Positions 44,736 through 55,464 of a stretch of 64,000 nucleotides of DNA are shown one piece after another. The stretch lies in contig NZ_JAKRMY010000008.1 in the NCBI RefSeq assembly GCF_022346005.1, forward strand, positions 62,001 through 126,000, written 5' to 3'. The stretch is from Corynebacterium sp. ACRPS (GTDB lineage Bacteria > Actinomycetota > Actinomycetes > Mycobacteriales > Mycobacteriaceae). Numbering within the stretch: position 1 is the stretch's first letter; each line of letters opens with the position of its first letter. The translations under genes were made by a program, and so were the position numbers. The notes under the pieces were generated by a model. That model searched no databases, was not told the origin of the DNA, and saw nothing but the letters and a program-made list of their open reading frames with translations.

Positions 44736-45442
44736 CCAAGAAACTACGCGCCGAACTGCTCATCGTCCTCACCCTGACCTTTGGTATTTCCGGGGTCAGG
44801 GCGGTGCTGCGGCTAATCATTTCACTGGCGGCCCCGCAGCCGCTCAATGAGCAATCCGTCACGCTCAATTCCAGCCAATCCGCTCTGGCGTGGGTGGATT
44901 TGGGCCTGCAATTGTGCTCGGCGGCGGTCCTTTTTGCCTATGGTGCGCTGGTACTTTTCCTGCTGGCACAAGACCACATTAAACCGGCTGCCTACCGCGC
45001 CTCTGATTGGTTGCACGGCGCGGGGCTTGCCGCGCTCATCGGCATCCCGGGCTTAGTTTTGTATTTCGCCGCGGTGCAGTTTGGCTGGAGCAAAGAGGTC
45101 ATTCCCGGTGACTTCGATAATGCGTGGTTAGAGATTCCGGTGTCCCTCATCAAGGCGGCCGCAAACGCCTTTGCGGAAGAAACTGTGGTGGTCATGTGGC
45201 TGATGACCAGGCTGCGCCAGGCGCGCTGGTCGCTGCCGGCCGCCTTGGCGGCAAGCTCCATCCTGCGCGGTTCATATCACCTGTACCAGGGGGTATCGGC
45301 CGGCTTTGGCAATATCATCATGGGCGTAATCTACGGCTACTACTATCACCGCACAGGCCGCGTGTGGCCGCTTGTCATCGCGCACTTTCTTATCGATGCG
45401 ATCGCTTTCCTCGCCTATTCCTTCGGCCTTTCTGTGCTTTAA
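44732..45442 (+). CDS. CPBP-family intramembrane protein
   Basis: A 236-residue polytopic membrane protein of the Rce1-like CPBP family. The ATG at 44732 overlaps the amidase TGA. Motif 1 reads NAFAEETVVVMWLMTRLRQ: the two Glu are present but the Arg of EExxxR is not, as in an actinobacterial branch. Motif 2 is SSILRGSYHLYQG, and motif 3 is VWPLVIAHFLIDAIAF. It may be an intramembrane protease. Linked to the amidase only by operon structure. Confidence 0.82.
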   Translation: MTKKLRAELLIVLTLTFGISGVRAVLRLIISLAAPQPLNEQSVTLNSSQSALAWVDLGLQLCSAAVLFAYGALVLFLLAQDHIKPAAYRASDWLHGAGLAALIGIPGLVLYFAAVQFGWSKEVIPGDFDNAWLEIPVSLIKAAANAFAEETVVVMWLMTRLRQARWSLPAALAASSILRGSYHLYQGVSAGFGNIIMGVIYGYYYHRTGRVWPLVIAHFLIDAIAFLAYSFGLSVL

Positions 45443-45501
45443 TAGTGGCGTGCTCGCGAGGAAAGCGGGGGAATTGGCCGGCGCCTTGTAAGGTATAGCG
45501 C

Positions 45502-46764
45502 ATGACTGAATCAGGACGAGATCCGCATCGGGAGGCGCGCCGCGCTGGCGATAGCTCATCCAGTGAGTTCGTCCTTGGGGCCGATGGCCGTCCCCTCAAG
45601 GACCGCTACGGTCGGCCCATCCGCCGCCGGCCGCGCACGAATCGTGCCGAGCCGCAGCAGCACATCCCGCGCCAGGAAACCCCTACCCGTTACCCCAGCC
45701 AGTACCGGGCCCAGCAGCGTTCCGCGCAGCAGCCACCACAGCGGCCACCACGGCGATCGCAGCCGCAATCGCCGCAGCAGCTGCAACAGCGCTACCAGCC
45801 ACAACAAGCGCAGCAACCGCCTCGCCGCCACTCTAAGCCGCACAGCCGCCGGAAAAAGACCAATCCGGTCAAGCGGTTCTTTGGGTGCGCCGGCATCTTT
45901 GTCCTCGTCGTCGTGGTCTGCAGCCTCATCTTCGCACTGTGGGCCGATACTCGCCTGACCCGCGTGGATGCCCTCCCGGATGAGCAGGTGGCCAATACCT
46001 CCGGCACCAATTGGCTGTTGGTGGGATCCGATTCCCGCCAGGGCCTATCCGAAGAAGACCAACAAGCCCTCGGCACCGGTGGCGATGTGGGCGAGGGCCG
46101 CACCGATACCATCATGCTCCTGCATATCCCACGCTCCGGCCAAGCCCAACTGGTCTCCATTCCGCGCGATAGCTACGTGGAAGTACCCGGCTTCGGCATG
46201 GATAAGATCAACGCCGCCTTTGCCTACGGCGGGCCAAAGCTCTTAGCACAAACCGTGGAGGGCAATACTGGCCTGCACATTGACCACTATGCCGAAATTG
46301 GCATGGGTGGTTTGGCCAATGTGGTCGATTCCGTCGGCGGCGTTGATATCTGCGTGCAAGAGCCCATCAATGACCCACTGGCGGGCATCGATCTGCAGGA
46401 AGGCTGCCAGAAGCTAGAGGGCGGCGACGCGCTGGGTTATGTGCGCACCCGCGCCACCGCAATGGGCGATCTCGACCGCGTGCAGCGCCAGCGCGAGTTC
46501 TTCGCGGCGCTGTTAGATAAGATCACTTCCCCAGCGACGCTGATTAACCCCTTCCGGTCGATTTCCCTGATTAACCACACCGCCTCCTCCTTCATCGTGG
46601 GCGATGGCGACCACGTATGGCACCTGGCCCGCGTGGCGCTTGCGATGGGCTCCGGCGTGGACACGGAAACGGTTCCCATTGGCGGGTTCCAGGACACCGT
46701 CGTGGGCAATGTCGTGCTCTGGGACGATGAAGGTGCCCAACAACTCTGGGACTCCATGAAATAG
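45502..46764 (+). CDS. LytR-CpsA-Psr (LCP) family cell-wall ligase
   Basis: A 420-residue membrane protein. LCP enzymes join arabinogalactan or other polymers to peptidoglycan from lipid-linked intermediates. The cytoplasmic N-terminal 125 residues are Gln/Pro/Arg-rich, followed by one membrane helix (GIFVLVVVVCSLIFALW). The LCP domain has VGSDSRQG, GRTDTIMLLHIP, SIPRDSYVEVPGFGMDKINAAFAYGGP and GYVRTRATAMGDLDRVQRQRE. No C-terminal LytR_C domain. Its function fits the wall-assembly genes elsewhere in the window. Confidence 0.92.
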   Translation: MTESGRDPHREARRAGDSSSSEFVLGADGRPLKDRYGRPIRRRPRTNRAEPQQHIPRQETPTRYPSQYRAQQRSAQQPPQRPPRRSQPQSPQQLQQRYQPQQAQQPPRRHSKPHSRRKKTNPVKRFFGCAGIFVLVVVVCSLIFALWADTRLTRVDALPDEQVANTSGTNWLLVGSDSRQGLSEEDQQALGTGGDVGEGRTDTIMLLHIPRSGQAQLVSIPRDSYVEVPGFGMDKINAAFAYGGPKLLAQTVEGNTGLHIDHYAEIGMGGLANVVDSVGGVDICVQEPINDPLAGIDLQEGCQKLEGGDALGYVRTRATAMGDLDRVQRQREFFAALLDKITSPATLINPFRSISLINHTASSFIVGDGDHVWHLARVALAMGSGVDTETVPIGGFQDTVVGNVVLWDDEGAQQLWDSMK

Positions 46765-46772
46765 GCCTGAAC

Positions 46773-46961
46773 TCAATCTTCGTATCGAAAAAACGTTATT
46801 GAGAAACTAACAAGTGTGGTTGCTATGATGAATTCAGGGTAAATTCTCCATTCCACAGGATCCATAGAAAGCATCCTAACTATGCCAAGCATGAAGGCTA
46901 TTGCGCTGGCGGCTGCGAAAGCCCAGGCTATGCGCCGCGGCCCTGAGTTTTTCTTGTTCAT
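46773..46961 (-). CDS. Small two-helix membrane protein
   Basis: A 62-residue product with a short basic start (MNKKNSGPRRIA) and two hydrophobic segments, AWAFAAASAIAFMLGIV and FIIATTLVSFSITFF. The ribosome-binding site (GGTTAAGG) is weak. Composition is that of a real small membrane protein and the gene fits exactly between the LCP gene and a terminator. No family recognised. Confidence 0.55.
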   Translation of the reverse strand: MNKKNSGPRRIAWAFAAASAIAFMLGIVRMLSMDPVEWRIYPEFIIATTLVSFSITFFRYED

Positions 46962-46991
46962 GCCTTAACCCATCCTAGCTAGATTGCGAAG

Positions 46992-47035
46992 AAAGCGGCC
47001 CTTTCCTCCTCGTTTTATAGGGAAAGGGCCGCTTT
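46992..47035 (-). terminator. Intrinsic terminator
   Basis: AAAGCGGCCCTTTCC and its near-complement GGGAAAGGGCCGCTTT form a 15-bp stem around a 13-nt loop, followed on the minus strand by TTTCTTC. It begins 13 bp after the stop of the DUF5926 gene. Confidence 0.85.
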
Positions 47036-47047
47036 GATGTGGTGTGT

Positions 47048-47968
47048 TTAGCGCAACGTCACCTGGCGGGACTTGATGTTTTCTAGCTGCTTGCGCTCTT
47101 CTGCGTTCAATTGCGCGTCATTGGAGATTTCTTCTTCCAAGGCCTTATCTACGCCCGCGAGCTTGTCCTCATAAGAGGAGCAATCAACCTCGGGCTGCAC
47201 GTCAAAGACGGGGGCGATGAGGCCGTGGGTGCGGAAGACTCCGGCGAACTTGGTGTCCTCGCCCAGGTTCAGCTCGCCACGCGCGGCGACTCGCGCCAAG
47301 GCGTTGAGGAACGCGGCCTCATCGTCGTTCGGGCGCACCCAGCGCACGTGCGCTTTGCCGCCGCCGGCATTGGCCCAAAAGGCGGTGCCGGTAATGTTGT
47401 TGCCCACCTGGTGGGATTCGATGACCGAATCATTGGCGGCGCGCATGGACTGCGATACCTCAGGGGTGACCTGCGCACCTTCCGGAATCCACCAACTGAA
47501 GTCCTGGTGGACTTCGATGTCGAGGGTAGTTGCGGCATCGATAAGCTCACTAAGCTCCGGCTGCGAGCCATCGGCCGCGGTCGATTCCAAGGTAGAGCCT
47601 GGCTCGTTGTTCTTGACCCAGTTCAGGGCGAAGGCCAGATCCCGGCCAGGGTTGTGGGTGTGGGACTGCACCTGGAGTGCCACAAAAGCATCGCCGCCGA
47701 ATTCCTCATCGCGGATCAGCGCCGCGGTGGCGCCCGGGAGGACGGTGGAGACGTAGACGTTCCTATCGCAGCCCTTCACGTCGAGCTTCGCAAAAGCAGA
47801 AGGCACGAACTCTTGCATGGCAACGAGGGAGGCCTCCGCTGCGAGGCCGCTATAGGGGCGCGGGTCTTTTTCCAAGGCGGCGCGTTCTTTGGCGCGGGCA
47901 GCAAGCTTCGCCTGACGGCGGGACATGCCCTCAGGCAGGTCTTCTTGTTTCTTTTTCTTCTTGGCCAT
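47048..47968 (-). CDS. DUF5926 family protein
   Basis: A 306-residue cytoplasmic protein beginning with a Lys-rich tail (MAKKKKKQEDLPEGMSRRQ), then a positively charged helix with AARAKERAALEKDPRPYSGL. The rest is a mixed alpha/beta domain with HTHNPGRDLAFALNW and AHVRWVRPNDDEAAFLNAL. Matches the actinobacterial DUF5926 pattern; no catalytic motif is apparent and the function is unknown. It follows the GDPD gene by 17 bp. Confidence 0.8.
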   Translation of the reverse strand: MAKKKKKQEDLPEGMSRRQAKLAARAKERAALEKDPRPYSGLAAEASLVAMQEFVPSAFAKLDVKGCDRNVYVSTVLPGATAALIRDEEFGGDAFVALQVQSHTHNPGRDLAFALNWVKNNEPGSTLESTAADGSQPELSELIDAATTLDIEVHQDFSWWIPEGAQVTPEVSQSMRAANDSVIESHQVGNNITGTAFWANAGGGKAHVRWVRPNDDEAAFLNALARVAARGELNLGEDTKFAGVFRTHGLIAPVFDVQPEVDCSSYEDKLAGVDKALEEEISNDAQLNAEERKQLENIKSRQVTLR

Positions 47969-47985
47969 GCCTCCAAGATACCTGC

Positions 47986-48689
47986 CTACAGCTCAATAGC
48001 GCGCAGGGCCACCTCCGGCTGATTGGTGGCAAGCATGTCCACGCCATTGGACCAGGCCCACTTCATGTCCTCCGGCTTATCAACGGTCCACATATACGTA
48101 GGCAAGCCCTGCGCGCCGATAATGGCCGCCTGCATCTTGGCGCGCAGCAGGGAAACCCCCAGGGCGCTCGGCCGCGACCACATGAAATCCGAGCGATTAA
48201 AATGGCGTTCCCAGTCTCGGCGCAGGTAAATGCGGTCAATATGCGGTGCCAAAATCTTCATGCGCCGGATGGCTTTGTGGGAAAAGGAAATAACGTGAAT
48301 GCGCGGATCCTCATCGAGCCCGGCGGCGCGCAGTCGTTCCATGACCCGCTTTTCCAAGGCGCTACCTTGCCCGGAGGGGTGCTTGGTTTCAATATAAAGG
48401 TGGTGGGGCTTGTCCCCCAGCATGGCCAGGAGGTCATCGAGAAGCATCATGCGCTGCCCCTTGCCGATGTCGACCTCGCTCAGCTCCTGCCAGTCCATCG
48501 CCGAAACCCGCCCAGCGCGCCCCGTCGTTCGCTCCAAGGTGGGATCGTGCTGGACCACCACCTTGCCATCGCGGCTTAACCGCACATCGCACTCCACGCC
48601 ATGGATGGGAAGCTCCATGGCCTTTTCAAAAGCTAAGGGGGATAGCTCCGGATATTTTCCGGAATATCCCCTATGCGCGACGATGTGCA

Positions 48690-48690
<1 letters not shown>
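47986..48690 (-). CDS. Glycerophosphodiester phosphodiesterase
   Basis: A 234-residue GDPD-family enzyme that releases glycerol 3-phosphate from deacylated phospholipids. The N terminus carries IVAHRGYSGKYPEL, then VECDVRLSRDGKVVVQHDPTLERTT and LYIETKHPSGQ, supplying the His, Glu and Asp metal and acid-base residues. No signal peptide, so it is cytoplasmic. Its ATG shares one base with the ldh stop (TAATG-type overlap). Confidence 0.9.
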
Positions 48691-49682
<992 letters not shown>

Positions 49683-49724
49683 TCACACTGCGCAACGAGG
49701 CATGTTCTGGGATAATGGGCAACC

Positions 49725-51467
49725 ATGAAACGCGCCTTCAGCCGCGCTGCACTAATTTCTCTTGGCGTAGTCGCGGATCTCACGCCCGTCGTCCGCATGA
49801 CCAGCCGGCAGACGTTGCCGCCCCATATGTCGGCCGGAATCTTAGGCGCAGAGCTGGCCACGTGGGCCGCGGTATCGCCGTCCTTGCTGCCCCGCCCGTG
49901 GTGGGTGACGGCAGCGAATGTATCTATCGGCCAGGCCATCGGGCACCTCGGGGCGGCCACGACGAGTTTCGTGCTCAACCGGCTGGGCAAGCGCCCCCAA
50001 GACCGCTTGGGCCCGCAGCACCGCCAGATTTTGCACTTAGCGATTGGCGCCGGCACCGCCTTCAACGCGGCGCTCTCACTGCGCAACCAGGAAAAGCAGG
50101 CGGGTTTGGTCAATAAGCAATTGGTTCGCGGTCCGGCTACCGCGGCCATCGGCCTAGCCGCCGGCACCGCCGGATACGGCGCGCTGCTCTTGGTGGGCGA
50201 GGCCGCACAACTGACCGTGACCAAACTATCGCGCCAATTGGGCCGCTGGGTTCCAGCACTCGTGGCCTGGCCGGTCGTTACCGCAGGCCTAACGGTGGCC
50301 GCGGTGGGGCTATCGGACCGCGTGGTATTCCGGCGCTGGATCCGTTCGCTCTCCCACAAGGCCCAGCGCCTGAATAAACAAATCTTTCCCGGCACGTCGA
50401 TGCCCTGGGAGCCGGAGCGCTCCGGCAGCCCGTGGTCACTTGAACCTTGGTCCGCGCTGGGGCAACAGGGGCGGCGGTTTGTCTCCAACGGCCCGCGCGC
50501 CCGCGATATTCGCAGCATCACCGGCGCTCCCGCCAAAGAACCCATCCGCATTTATGCCGGCTATATCCCAGGACGTTCTTTTGCCCAGGCGGCGAAGAAG
50601 GTGCGCTCAGAATTGCAGCGCACCGGTGCGCTGCGCCGGGATACCATCGTCATTCAGATGCCCGCGGGATCCGGGTGGATCAATAACTGGGGCGCGAGCT
50701 CCTATGAGTTTTTGACCGCCGGTGATTGCGTCACCGTCACCATGCAGTATTCCTACCTGCCCTCGGTTTTTGCCTACCTCGTGGATAAAAACGCGCCCAA
50801 GCGCGCCGCCGCGGAGCTCATTTCCGTGGTCCAAGAAGAAATTGACAAGCTCCCGGAAGAAGACCGCCCGCGGCTCTACCTTGCGGGGGAATCCCTGGGT
50901 GCCTACGCCATTATGGATAACTTCCAGAACAAGGAAGAACTCCTGGCCGCCTGCAGCGGCGCGGTCTTTTCTGGCCCACCGCGGATGACGCACTTTACCC
51001 AGCGCCTGCGCCGCGATATCGGCTCGCTCGAGCGGCTCCCCGTCATCGATGACGGGCAACACGTCCGCTTTGTTGCCCAACCGGAACACTCGCGCCACGA
51101 TGCCTTTGGCAACGATTTTCCTTCCAGCTGGCGCCGACCTCGCGTGCTCATCGCCCAGCATGCCTCCGATGCCATCGTGTGGTGGGACCTGAACCTGATG
51201 TTCCGGCGTCCCACCTGGATGCACGAACCCCAACCGGAGACACTCCGGGCGGATACGCTCCGCCACCTGCGCTGGGCGCCGTTTATTACTTGGTGGCAGA
51301 TTGGCCTGGACCAGATCAACTCCCTGAACGTCCCAGGTGGCCACGGGCATAACTACTTTCAGGAAATGCTCTGGTACTGGGACGAGGTCCTAGGCTCCCA
51401 ATCGCGCCTGAACCTCACTTCAAAGTTAGCCGGCAAAATCGCCGGATTTATCCGGCTCGACGCCTAA
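49725..51467 (+). CDS. Alpha/beta-hydrolase family membrane protein (PF10081 type)
   Basis: A 580-residue protein with an N-terminal half of four or more membrane helices (about residues 1-215) and a C-terminal alpha/beta-hydrolase-like domain. The latter has RIYAGYIPGRSFAQAAKK, IVIQMPAGSGWINNW and the elbow LYLAGESLGAYAIM with its nucleophile Ser, and ends DQINSLNVPGGHGHNYF (probable His). This two-part layout is typical of an actinobacterial envelope family of unknown substrate. Its stop overlaps the convergent msrA stop by 4 nt. Confidence 0.85.
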   Translation: MKRAFSRAALISLGVVADLTPVVRMTSRQTLPPHMSAGILGAELATWAAVSPSLLPRPWWVTAANVSIGQAIGHLGAATTSFVLNRLGKRPQDRLGPQHRQILHLAIGAGTAFNAALSLRNQEKQAGLVNKQLVRGPATAAIGLAAGTAGYGALLLVGEAAQLTVTKLSRQLGRWVPALVAWPVVTAGLTVAAVGLSDRVVFRRWIRSLSHKAQRLNKQIFPGTSMPWEPERSGSPWSLEPWSALGQQGRRFVSNGPRARDIRSITGAPAKEPIRIYAGYIPGRSFAQAAKKVRSELQRTGALRRDTIVIQMPAGSGWINNWGASSYEFLTAGDCVTVTMQYSYLPSVFAYLVDKNAPKRAAAELISVVQEEIDKLPEEDRPRLYLAGESLGAYAIMDNFQNKEELLAACSGAVFSGPPRMTHFTQRLRRDIGSLERLPVIDDGQHVRFVAQPEHSRHDAFGNDFPSSWRRPRVLIAQHASDAIVWWDLNLMFRRPTWMHEPQPETLRADTLRHLRWAPFITWWQIGLDQINSLNVPGGHGHNYFQEMLWYWDEVLGSQSRLNLTSKLAGKIAGFIRLDA

Positions 51468-52111
51468 TCGCACTTCACACCGGTGCTGTGGTGCGGGCAG
51501 TATCCGTTCGGCACCTTGTGCAGGTACTGCTGGTGCTCGTCTTCGGCCAAGTAGTACTCGCCAGAGTCCGTATCAGCTAAGCGCTTTACTTCCGTCGTGG
51601 TTTCCCCAAAACCAAATTCTTTGAGCTTATCCGCGTAGCTATCCACGATTGCTTGGATCTCTTCCCGCTCTTCTTCGGTGCGGGGATAAAACGCGGAGCG
51701 GTACTGCGTGCCCACGTCATTTCCTTGGCGGAAGCCCTGCGTCGGATCGTGGGCTTCCAGTGCCTTCACCACGAGCTCGCGCAAGGAGATCTTCTCCGGG
51801 TTATAGGTGACCTCGACGGTTTCTGCATGGTTGGTTTGCCCGCGGCAGACCTCATAATACGTGGGATTCGGAGTCGTGCCACCGGCGTAGCCAACCGAGG
51901 TGGACTCGACGCCATCGGTCTCCCAAAACATCTTCTCCGCGCCCCAGAAACAGCCCAGGGCAATCAAGATCGATTTCTGGCCGTCCTTCCACGGACCGGT
52001 AATTGGGGTATTTAGCACCGCGTGCGGGGCTGGGTCCAAGACCGGCTCGCTGCGGCCCGGCAAGGCATCTTCCGCAGCCACCATCTTCGGCTCTGGTTTA
52101 AACATCCACAT
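51464..52111 (-). CDS. msrA: Peptide methionine-S-sulfoxide reductase
   Basis: A 215-residue enzyme repairing oxidised methionine. The catalytic Cys54 is in LGCFWGAEKMFW; GYAGGTTPNPTYYEVCRGQTNHAE follows as family signature in two parts. Two C-terminal cysteines (Cys205, Cys214) can recycle the enzyme through disulfides to thioredoxin. The ATG has AAAGGAG 9 nt upstream. Divergent from sodA across 164 bp; both answer oxidative stress. Confidence 0.95.
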   Translation of the reverse strand: MWMFKPEPKMVAAEDALPGRSEPVLDPAPHAVLNTPITGPWKDGQKSILIALGCFWGAEKMFWETDGVESTSVGYAGGTTPNPTYYEVCRGQTNHAETVEVTYNPEKISLRELVVKALEAHDPTQGFRQGNDVGTQYRSAFYPRTEEEREEIQAIVDSYADKLKEFGFGETTTEVKRLADTDSGEYYLAEDEHQQYLHKVPNGYCPHHSTGVKCD

Positions 52112-52275
52112 CAGGTAAAGCTCCTTTCTCCATTTCCCTTAATAACGTTGTACTGGGAAAATAGATTCCCGGGCCACTAAATATTCGCTGTAATTGCAGA
52201 TTTCAAATTAATCATGGCGAAATCTTTCGATCGTGCCTATCATCGGGACACGTACCCGAAGAAAGGATTACACAA

Positions 52276-52878
52276 ATGGCTGTTTACGAACTTCCTGACC
52301 TCCCATACGCATACGACGCACTGGAGCCACACATCTCCGCAGAGATTATGGAGCTCCACCACGACAAGCACCACGCAACCTACGTGAAGGGTGCTAACGC
52401 TGCCCTCGAGGCACTGGAAGAAGAGCGCAACGGCGAGGCTAACCCAGACCGTATCCGCGCCCTGTCCAAGAACTTGGCATTCAACCTGGGTGGCCACACC
52501 AACCACTCCATCTTCTGGAAGAACCTGTCCCCGAACGGTGGCGGCCAGCCCACCGGCGAGCTGGCAGAGGCTATCGACCGCGACTTCGGTTCCTTCGAGA
52601 AGTTCCAGGCACACTTCGCTGGTGCCGCTACCTCCCTGCAGGGTTCTGGCTGGGCAGTGCTGGGTTACGACCACATCGCTGACCGCCTGATCATCGAGCA
52701 GCTCACCGACCAGCAGGGCAACGTCTCCGTTGACTTCACCCCGCTGCTCATGCTCGATATGTGGGAGCACGCTTACTACCTGCAGTACAAGAACGTGAAG
52801 GGCGACTACGTCAAGGCCGCTTGGAACGTCTTCAACTGGGACGACGTTGCAGAGCGTTTCGCTGCAGCTAAGAAGTAA
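52276..52878 (+). CDS. sodA: Superoxide dismutase, Mn/Fe family
   Basis: A 200-residue SodA/SodB-type enzyme. The metal ligands are the first His of MELHHDKHH, the His in [13 protein letters not shown], and Asp and His in [13 protein letters not shown]. Length and order are standard. GAAAGGA lies 8 nt before the ATG, and TATCAT at 52238-52243 is a plausible -10. Codon use is strongly biased, as in highly expressed genes. Cytoplasmic; no signal peptide. Confidence 0.96.
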   Translation: MAVYELPDLPYAYDALEPHISAEIMELHHDKHHATYVKGANAALEALEEERNGEANPDRIRALSKNLAFNLGGHTNHSIFWKNLSPNGGGQPTGELAEAIDRDFGSFEKFQAHFAGAATSLQGSGWAVLGYDHIADRLIIEQLTDQQGNVSVDFTPLLMLDMWEHAYYLQYKNVKGDYVKAAWNVFNWDDVAERFAAAKK

Positions 52879-52899
52879 CTTCTAACTTAGTTACTTTCC

Positions 52900-52933
52900 G
52901 CCGCCTTTCCTTACTGGAAGGGCGGCATTTTTA
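52900..52933 (+). terminator. Intrinsic terminator of sodA
   Basis: GCCGCC-TTTCC and GGAA-g-GGCGGC pair around TTACT and are followed by ATTTTTAT. It begins 21 bp after the sodA stop. Confidence 0.9.
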
Positions 52934-52991
52934 TGCTTGCACTAACCCCATCAAGGGTGTGGCGCAATTTACACCGCCGCCCGTGAAGAGA

Positions 52992-54155
52992 ATGCTGGTA
53001 TGCATGACCAGAAACCGGCGCGCCACCATCGCCATGCTCCTGTTGGGCTTGGCGGTGTTTTCTAGCCTCTATACCACCCAAGCAATTTTGCCCACGTTGG
53101 TAACGGATATGGGCATCTCGCACACGGAGGCGGCCATGACCGTTTCGGCCGCCACCGGCGCGTTAGCCATCTGTGTGGTTCCGGCGTCCATTCTTTCTGA
53201 GCGCTATGGGCGCGGGCGCATCCTCCTCATTTCCGCCATCGCCGCCACTATCTTGGGCCTCATGGTGCCCCTGGCCCAAGAGGGCTGGCAGCTCATTGCC
53301 CTGCGCGGGCTGCAGGGCGCGATGTTGTCTGGAGCACCGGCGACGGCGATGGCCTGGTTATCGGAAGAGCTCGAGGATCACGCTTTGCCTAAGGCGATGG
53401 GCCTTTATATCGCCGGCAATTCCGTGGGCGGGCTCACCGGCCGCATCATTCCCGCGGGACTCGTGGAGTTTTCCTCGTGGCGCTGGGCTCTGCTCGGCTC
53501 CGCCGTGGTCTCCCTAGCCTTTGCCATTACCTGCTGGCTCCTCCTGCCCGCCCAGCGAAATTTTCACCCCAAGCCAATTCACTTCCGCTCCGAGCTGAGC
53601 GCGGTCTTTGGGCACTGGGCAAATAAGGATCTCGCCACGCTATTTATCGTTGCCTTTTTATCCATGGGCACGTTCGTGTCCATGTATAACTTCCTCACCT
53701 TCCGCCTAACCGGGGATTTTGGCCTGTCCCCGGCGCTAGCTGGTTTTGCCTTCCTGTTTTATCTCTCTGGCACGTGGTCCTCGGCCCGGGCGGGCACGCT
53801 GGTCGCCCGCATTGGGCACGGTAAAACCATGGTCGGTTCTGCCGCGCTCTTTACCGTGGGCATTATCCTCTGCGCCGGCAACCTGGCCATGACGCTTATC
53901 GGCATGGTGTGCCTGACCGTCGGTTTCTTCGCGGTCCACTCCACCGCGTCTGGCTGGGTGGGGCAATTGGCCACCCACGACCGCGCCGAGGCGTCCTCGA
54001 TGTACGTTTTCTGCTATTACCTGGGCTCTTCCATCGTGGGCGCCTTAGCAGGCGTGCTTTTCGATGCCCTCACCTGGCACCAATTCATCGCCTGCTTCAC
54101 CGCCTTTGCGCTCGCTCTCACGGCATTGACTTGGACCAAGGTTAAATCCGACTAA
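52992..54155 (+). CDS. Major facilitator superfamily transporter
   Basis: A 387-residue transporter with about 12 hydrophobic segments. The motif between helices 2 and 3 reads SILSERYGRGRILLIS. Three starts are possible: GTG 52959, ATG 52992 and ATG 53004; ATG 53004 gives the tightest start (MTRNRRATIAML) but GAAGAG lies nearer 52992. It resembles drug or aromatic-compound exporters of the short type; the substrate is open. Followed 10 bp later by another membrane protein gene. Confidence 0.85.
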   Translation: MLVCMTRNRRATIAMLLLGLAVFSSLYTTQAILPTLVTDMGISHTEAAMTVSAATGALAICVVPASILSERYGRGRILLISAIAATILGLMVPLAQEGWQLIALRGLQGAMLSGAPATAMAWLSEELEDHALPKAMGLYIAGNSVGGLTGRIIPAGLVEFSSWRWALLGSAVVSLAFAITCWLLLPAQRNFHPKPIHFRSELSAVFGHWANKDLATLFIVAFLSMGTFVSMYNFLTFRLTGDFGLSPALAGFAFLFYLSGTWSSARAGTLVARIGHGKTMVGSAALFTVGIILCAGNLAMTLIGMVCLTVGFFAVHSTASGWVGQLATHDRAEASSMYVFCYYLGSSIVGALAGVLFDALTWHQFIACFTAFALALTALTWTKVKSD

Positions 54156-54165
54156 ACTCGGTTTT

Positions 54166-55464
54166 ATGCCTCAAGATAAGTGGTCGAGCCGCACCTGGCA
54201 CCGCAAAGCCTCACGCCCCGTGTCCATCTGGATGATGGTCTTCATCGTGGTGGGCGCAGCGCACATATTTGTGCCCAACTATCGCTGGGTACTAATCCAC
54301 CTCTTCACGTTGGGCCTAGTCACCAACAGCATCTTGGTGTGGTCGCAGCACCTGACTGAAAAATTCGTGCAACAAAAATTGCCGGATTCCGCCCGCCCCA
54401 AGCAGCTCGCGCGCATCTATATCCTCAATATCGGCATCATCATCGCCGTGGCGGGCCAAATCCTCGTGCAGTTCTGGGATCATCACTGGATACTGACCCA
54501 GATCGGTGCCATGCTTATCGCGCTCACCGTTTTATGGCACGCGGTGTCCTTGTTTACCCAGTGGCGAACAGCTAAGGATAAGCGCTTCCGCCCAGTTGTC
54601 GGCGCCTATGTGCTGTCCGCGCTGTGCCTGCCGGTAGGTGCGGTCTTCGGCGCAATCCTGTCCATTCACCCGGGCGATCCGCAGTTGCTCTTAGCCCATA
54701 TCGCCGCCAATATCGGCGGTTTCATCGGCCTTGCCGCGGCAGGTTCTTTGACCATCCTCTTTCCCACCATCTGGCGCACGCAGGGCACCAATGAACGCAT
54801 GTCCTCCTCGTTCCTACTGCTTACCCTGGGCGTGGTGGCAACGACCATTGGCGCATTTTTGAACTTCCCGCAGCTCGGGCTGATTATCTATTGCATCGGC
54901 TGGATCCTAAGCCTGCAGCAGTGGCTTGGCAATGTCATCGACGTCGCCCGCGCACCGCGCGATCGCGTTAACTTTGCCTCCGTTTCGGTGCTGATGGCCG
55001 CACTCTGGCTGGTGCTATCCCTGGCGTACTACACCACGCAGCACTTCCTCGTTGCGGAACCAGGGCTTCCCACGCTCGGCCTCGTCGTGGGCTTTGCGGC
55101 GCAGCTGCTCATCGGAGTCATGAGCTATCTTCTTCCCACCACCATGGGCGGTGGCCCCGGCGCGGTCCGCGCGGGACTGCAAGAGCTGGATCGGTGGGGC
55201 CTGTTGCGCGCCACATTCGTCAATGGCGGCCTGCTTATCTGGATAGGCACGGATATCTCCGTGCTCAAGGTAGTGGCCTCGCTGCTATGCATTGGCTCTT
55301 TGGCGGTCTACCCCATATTCATCGCCCGCGCGGTCAAGGCCCAAAAGCAGGTGCTAATGAAAAAGGCGGAAGGTCCCGAGCCAAAGACCATCGCGGACTG
55401 GAACCAAATCTATATCGGCCTTGGCATCCTGCTGTTCATATACATTTTTATTGCCGCGCTCTAG
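54166..55464 (+). CDS. Polytopic membrane protein resembling haem-copper-oxidase subunit I/NnrS fold
   Basis: A 432-residue protein with about 12 membrane helices. Several histidines sit in helices in a pattern recalling NnrS or subunit I-like proteins: AAHIFVPNYRWVLIHLFTLG, VWSQHLTEKF, LLAHIAANIGGFIGLA and the YYTTQHFLV region. The pump and copper residues of true oxidases are not recognisable. It may bind haem or copper; function unknown. Its stop overlaps the convergent nuclease gene by 4 nt. Confidence 0.65.
   Translation: MPQDKWSSRTWHRKASRPVSIWMMVFIVVGAAHIFVPNYRWVLIHLFTLGLVTNSILVWSQHLTEKFVQQKLPDSARPKQLARIYILNIGIIIAVAGQILVQFWDHHWILTQIGAMLIALTVLWHAVSLFTQWRTAKDKRFRPVVGAYVLSALCLPVGAVFGAILSIHPGDPQLLLAHIAANIGGFIGLAAAGSLTILFPTIWRTQGTNERMSSSFLLLTLGVVATTIGAFLNFPQLGLIIYCIGWILSLQQWLGNVIDVARAPRDRVNFASVSVLMAALWLVLSLAYYTTQHFLVAEPGLPTLGLVVGFAAQLLIGVMSYLLPTTMGGGPGAVRAGLQELDRWGLLRATFVNGGLLIWIGTDISVLKVVASLLCIGSLAVYPIFIARAVKAQKQVLMKKAEGPEPKTIADWNQIYIGLGILLFIYIFIAAL

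Noticed and set aside
44732..45442. Missing Arg in the CPBP EExxxR motif as a sign of inactivation
   Set aside because: The same variant is remembered in related actinobacterial CPBP proteins and the other motifs are present, so it is probably a subfamily trait.
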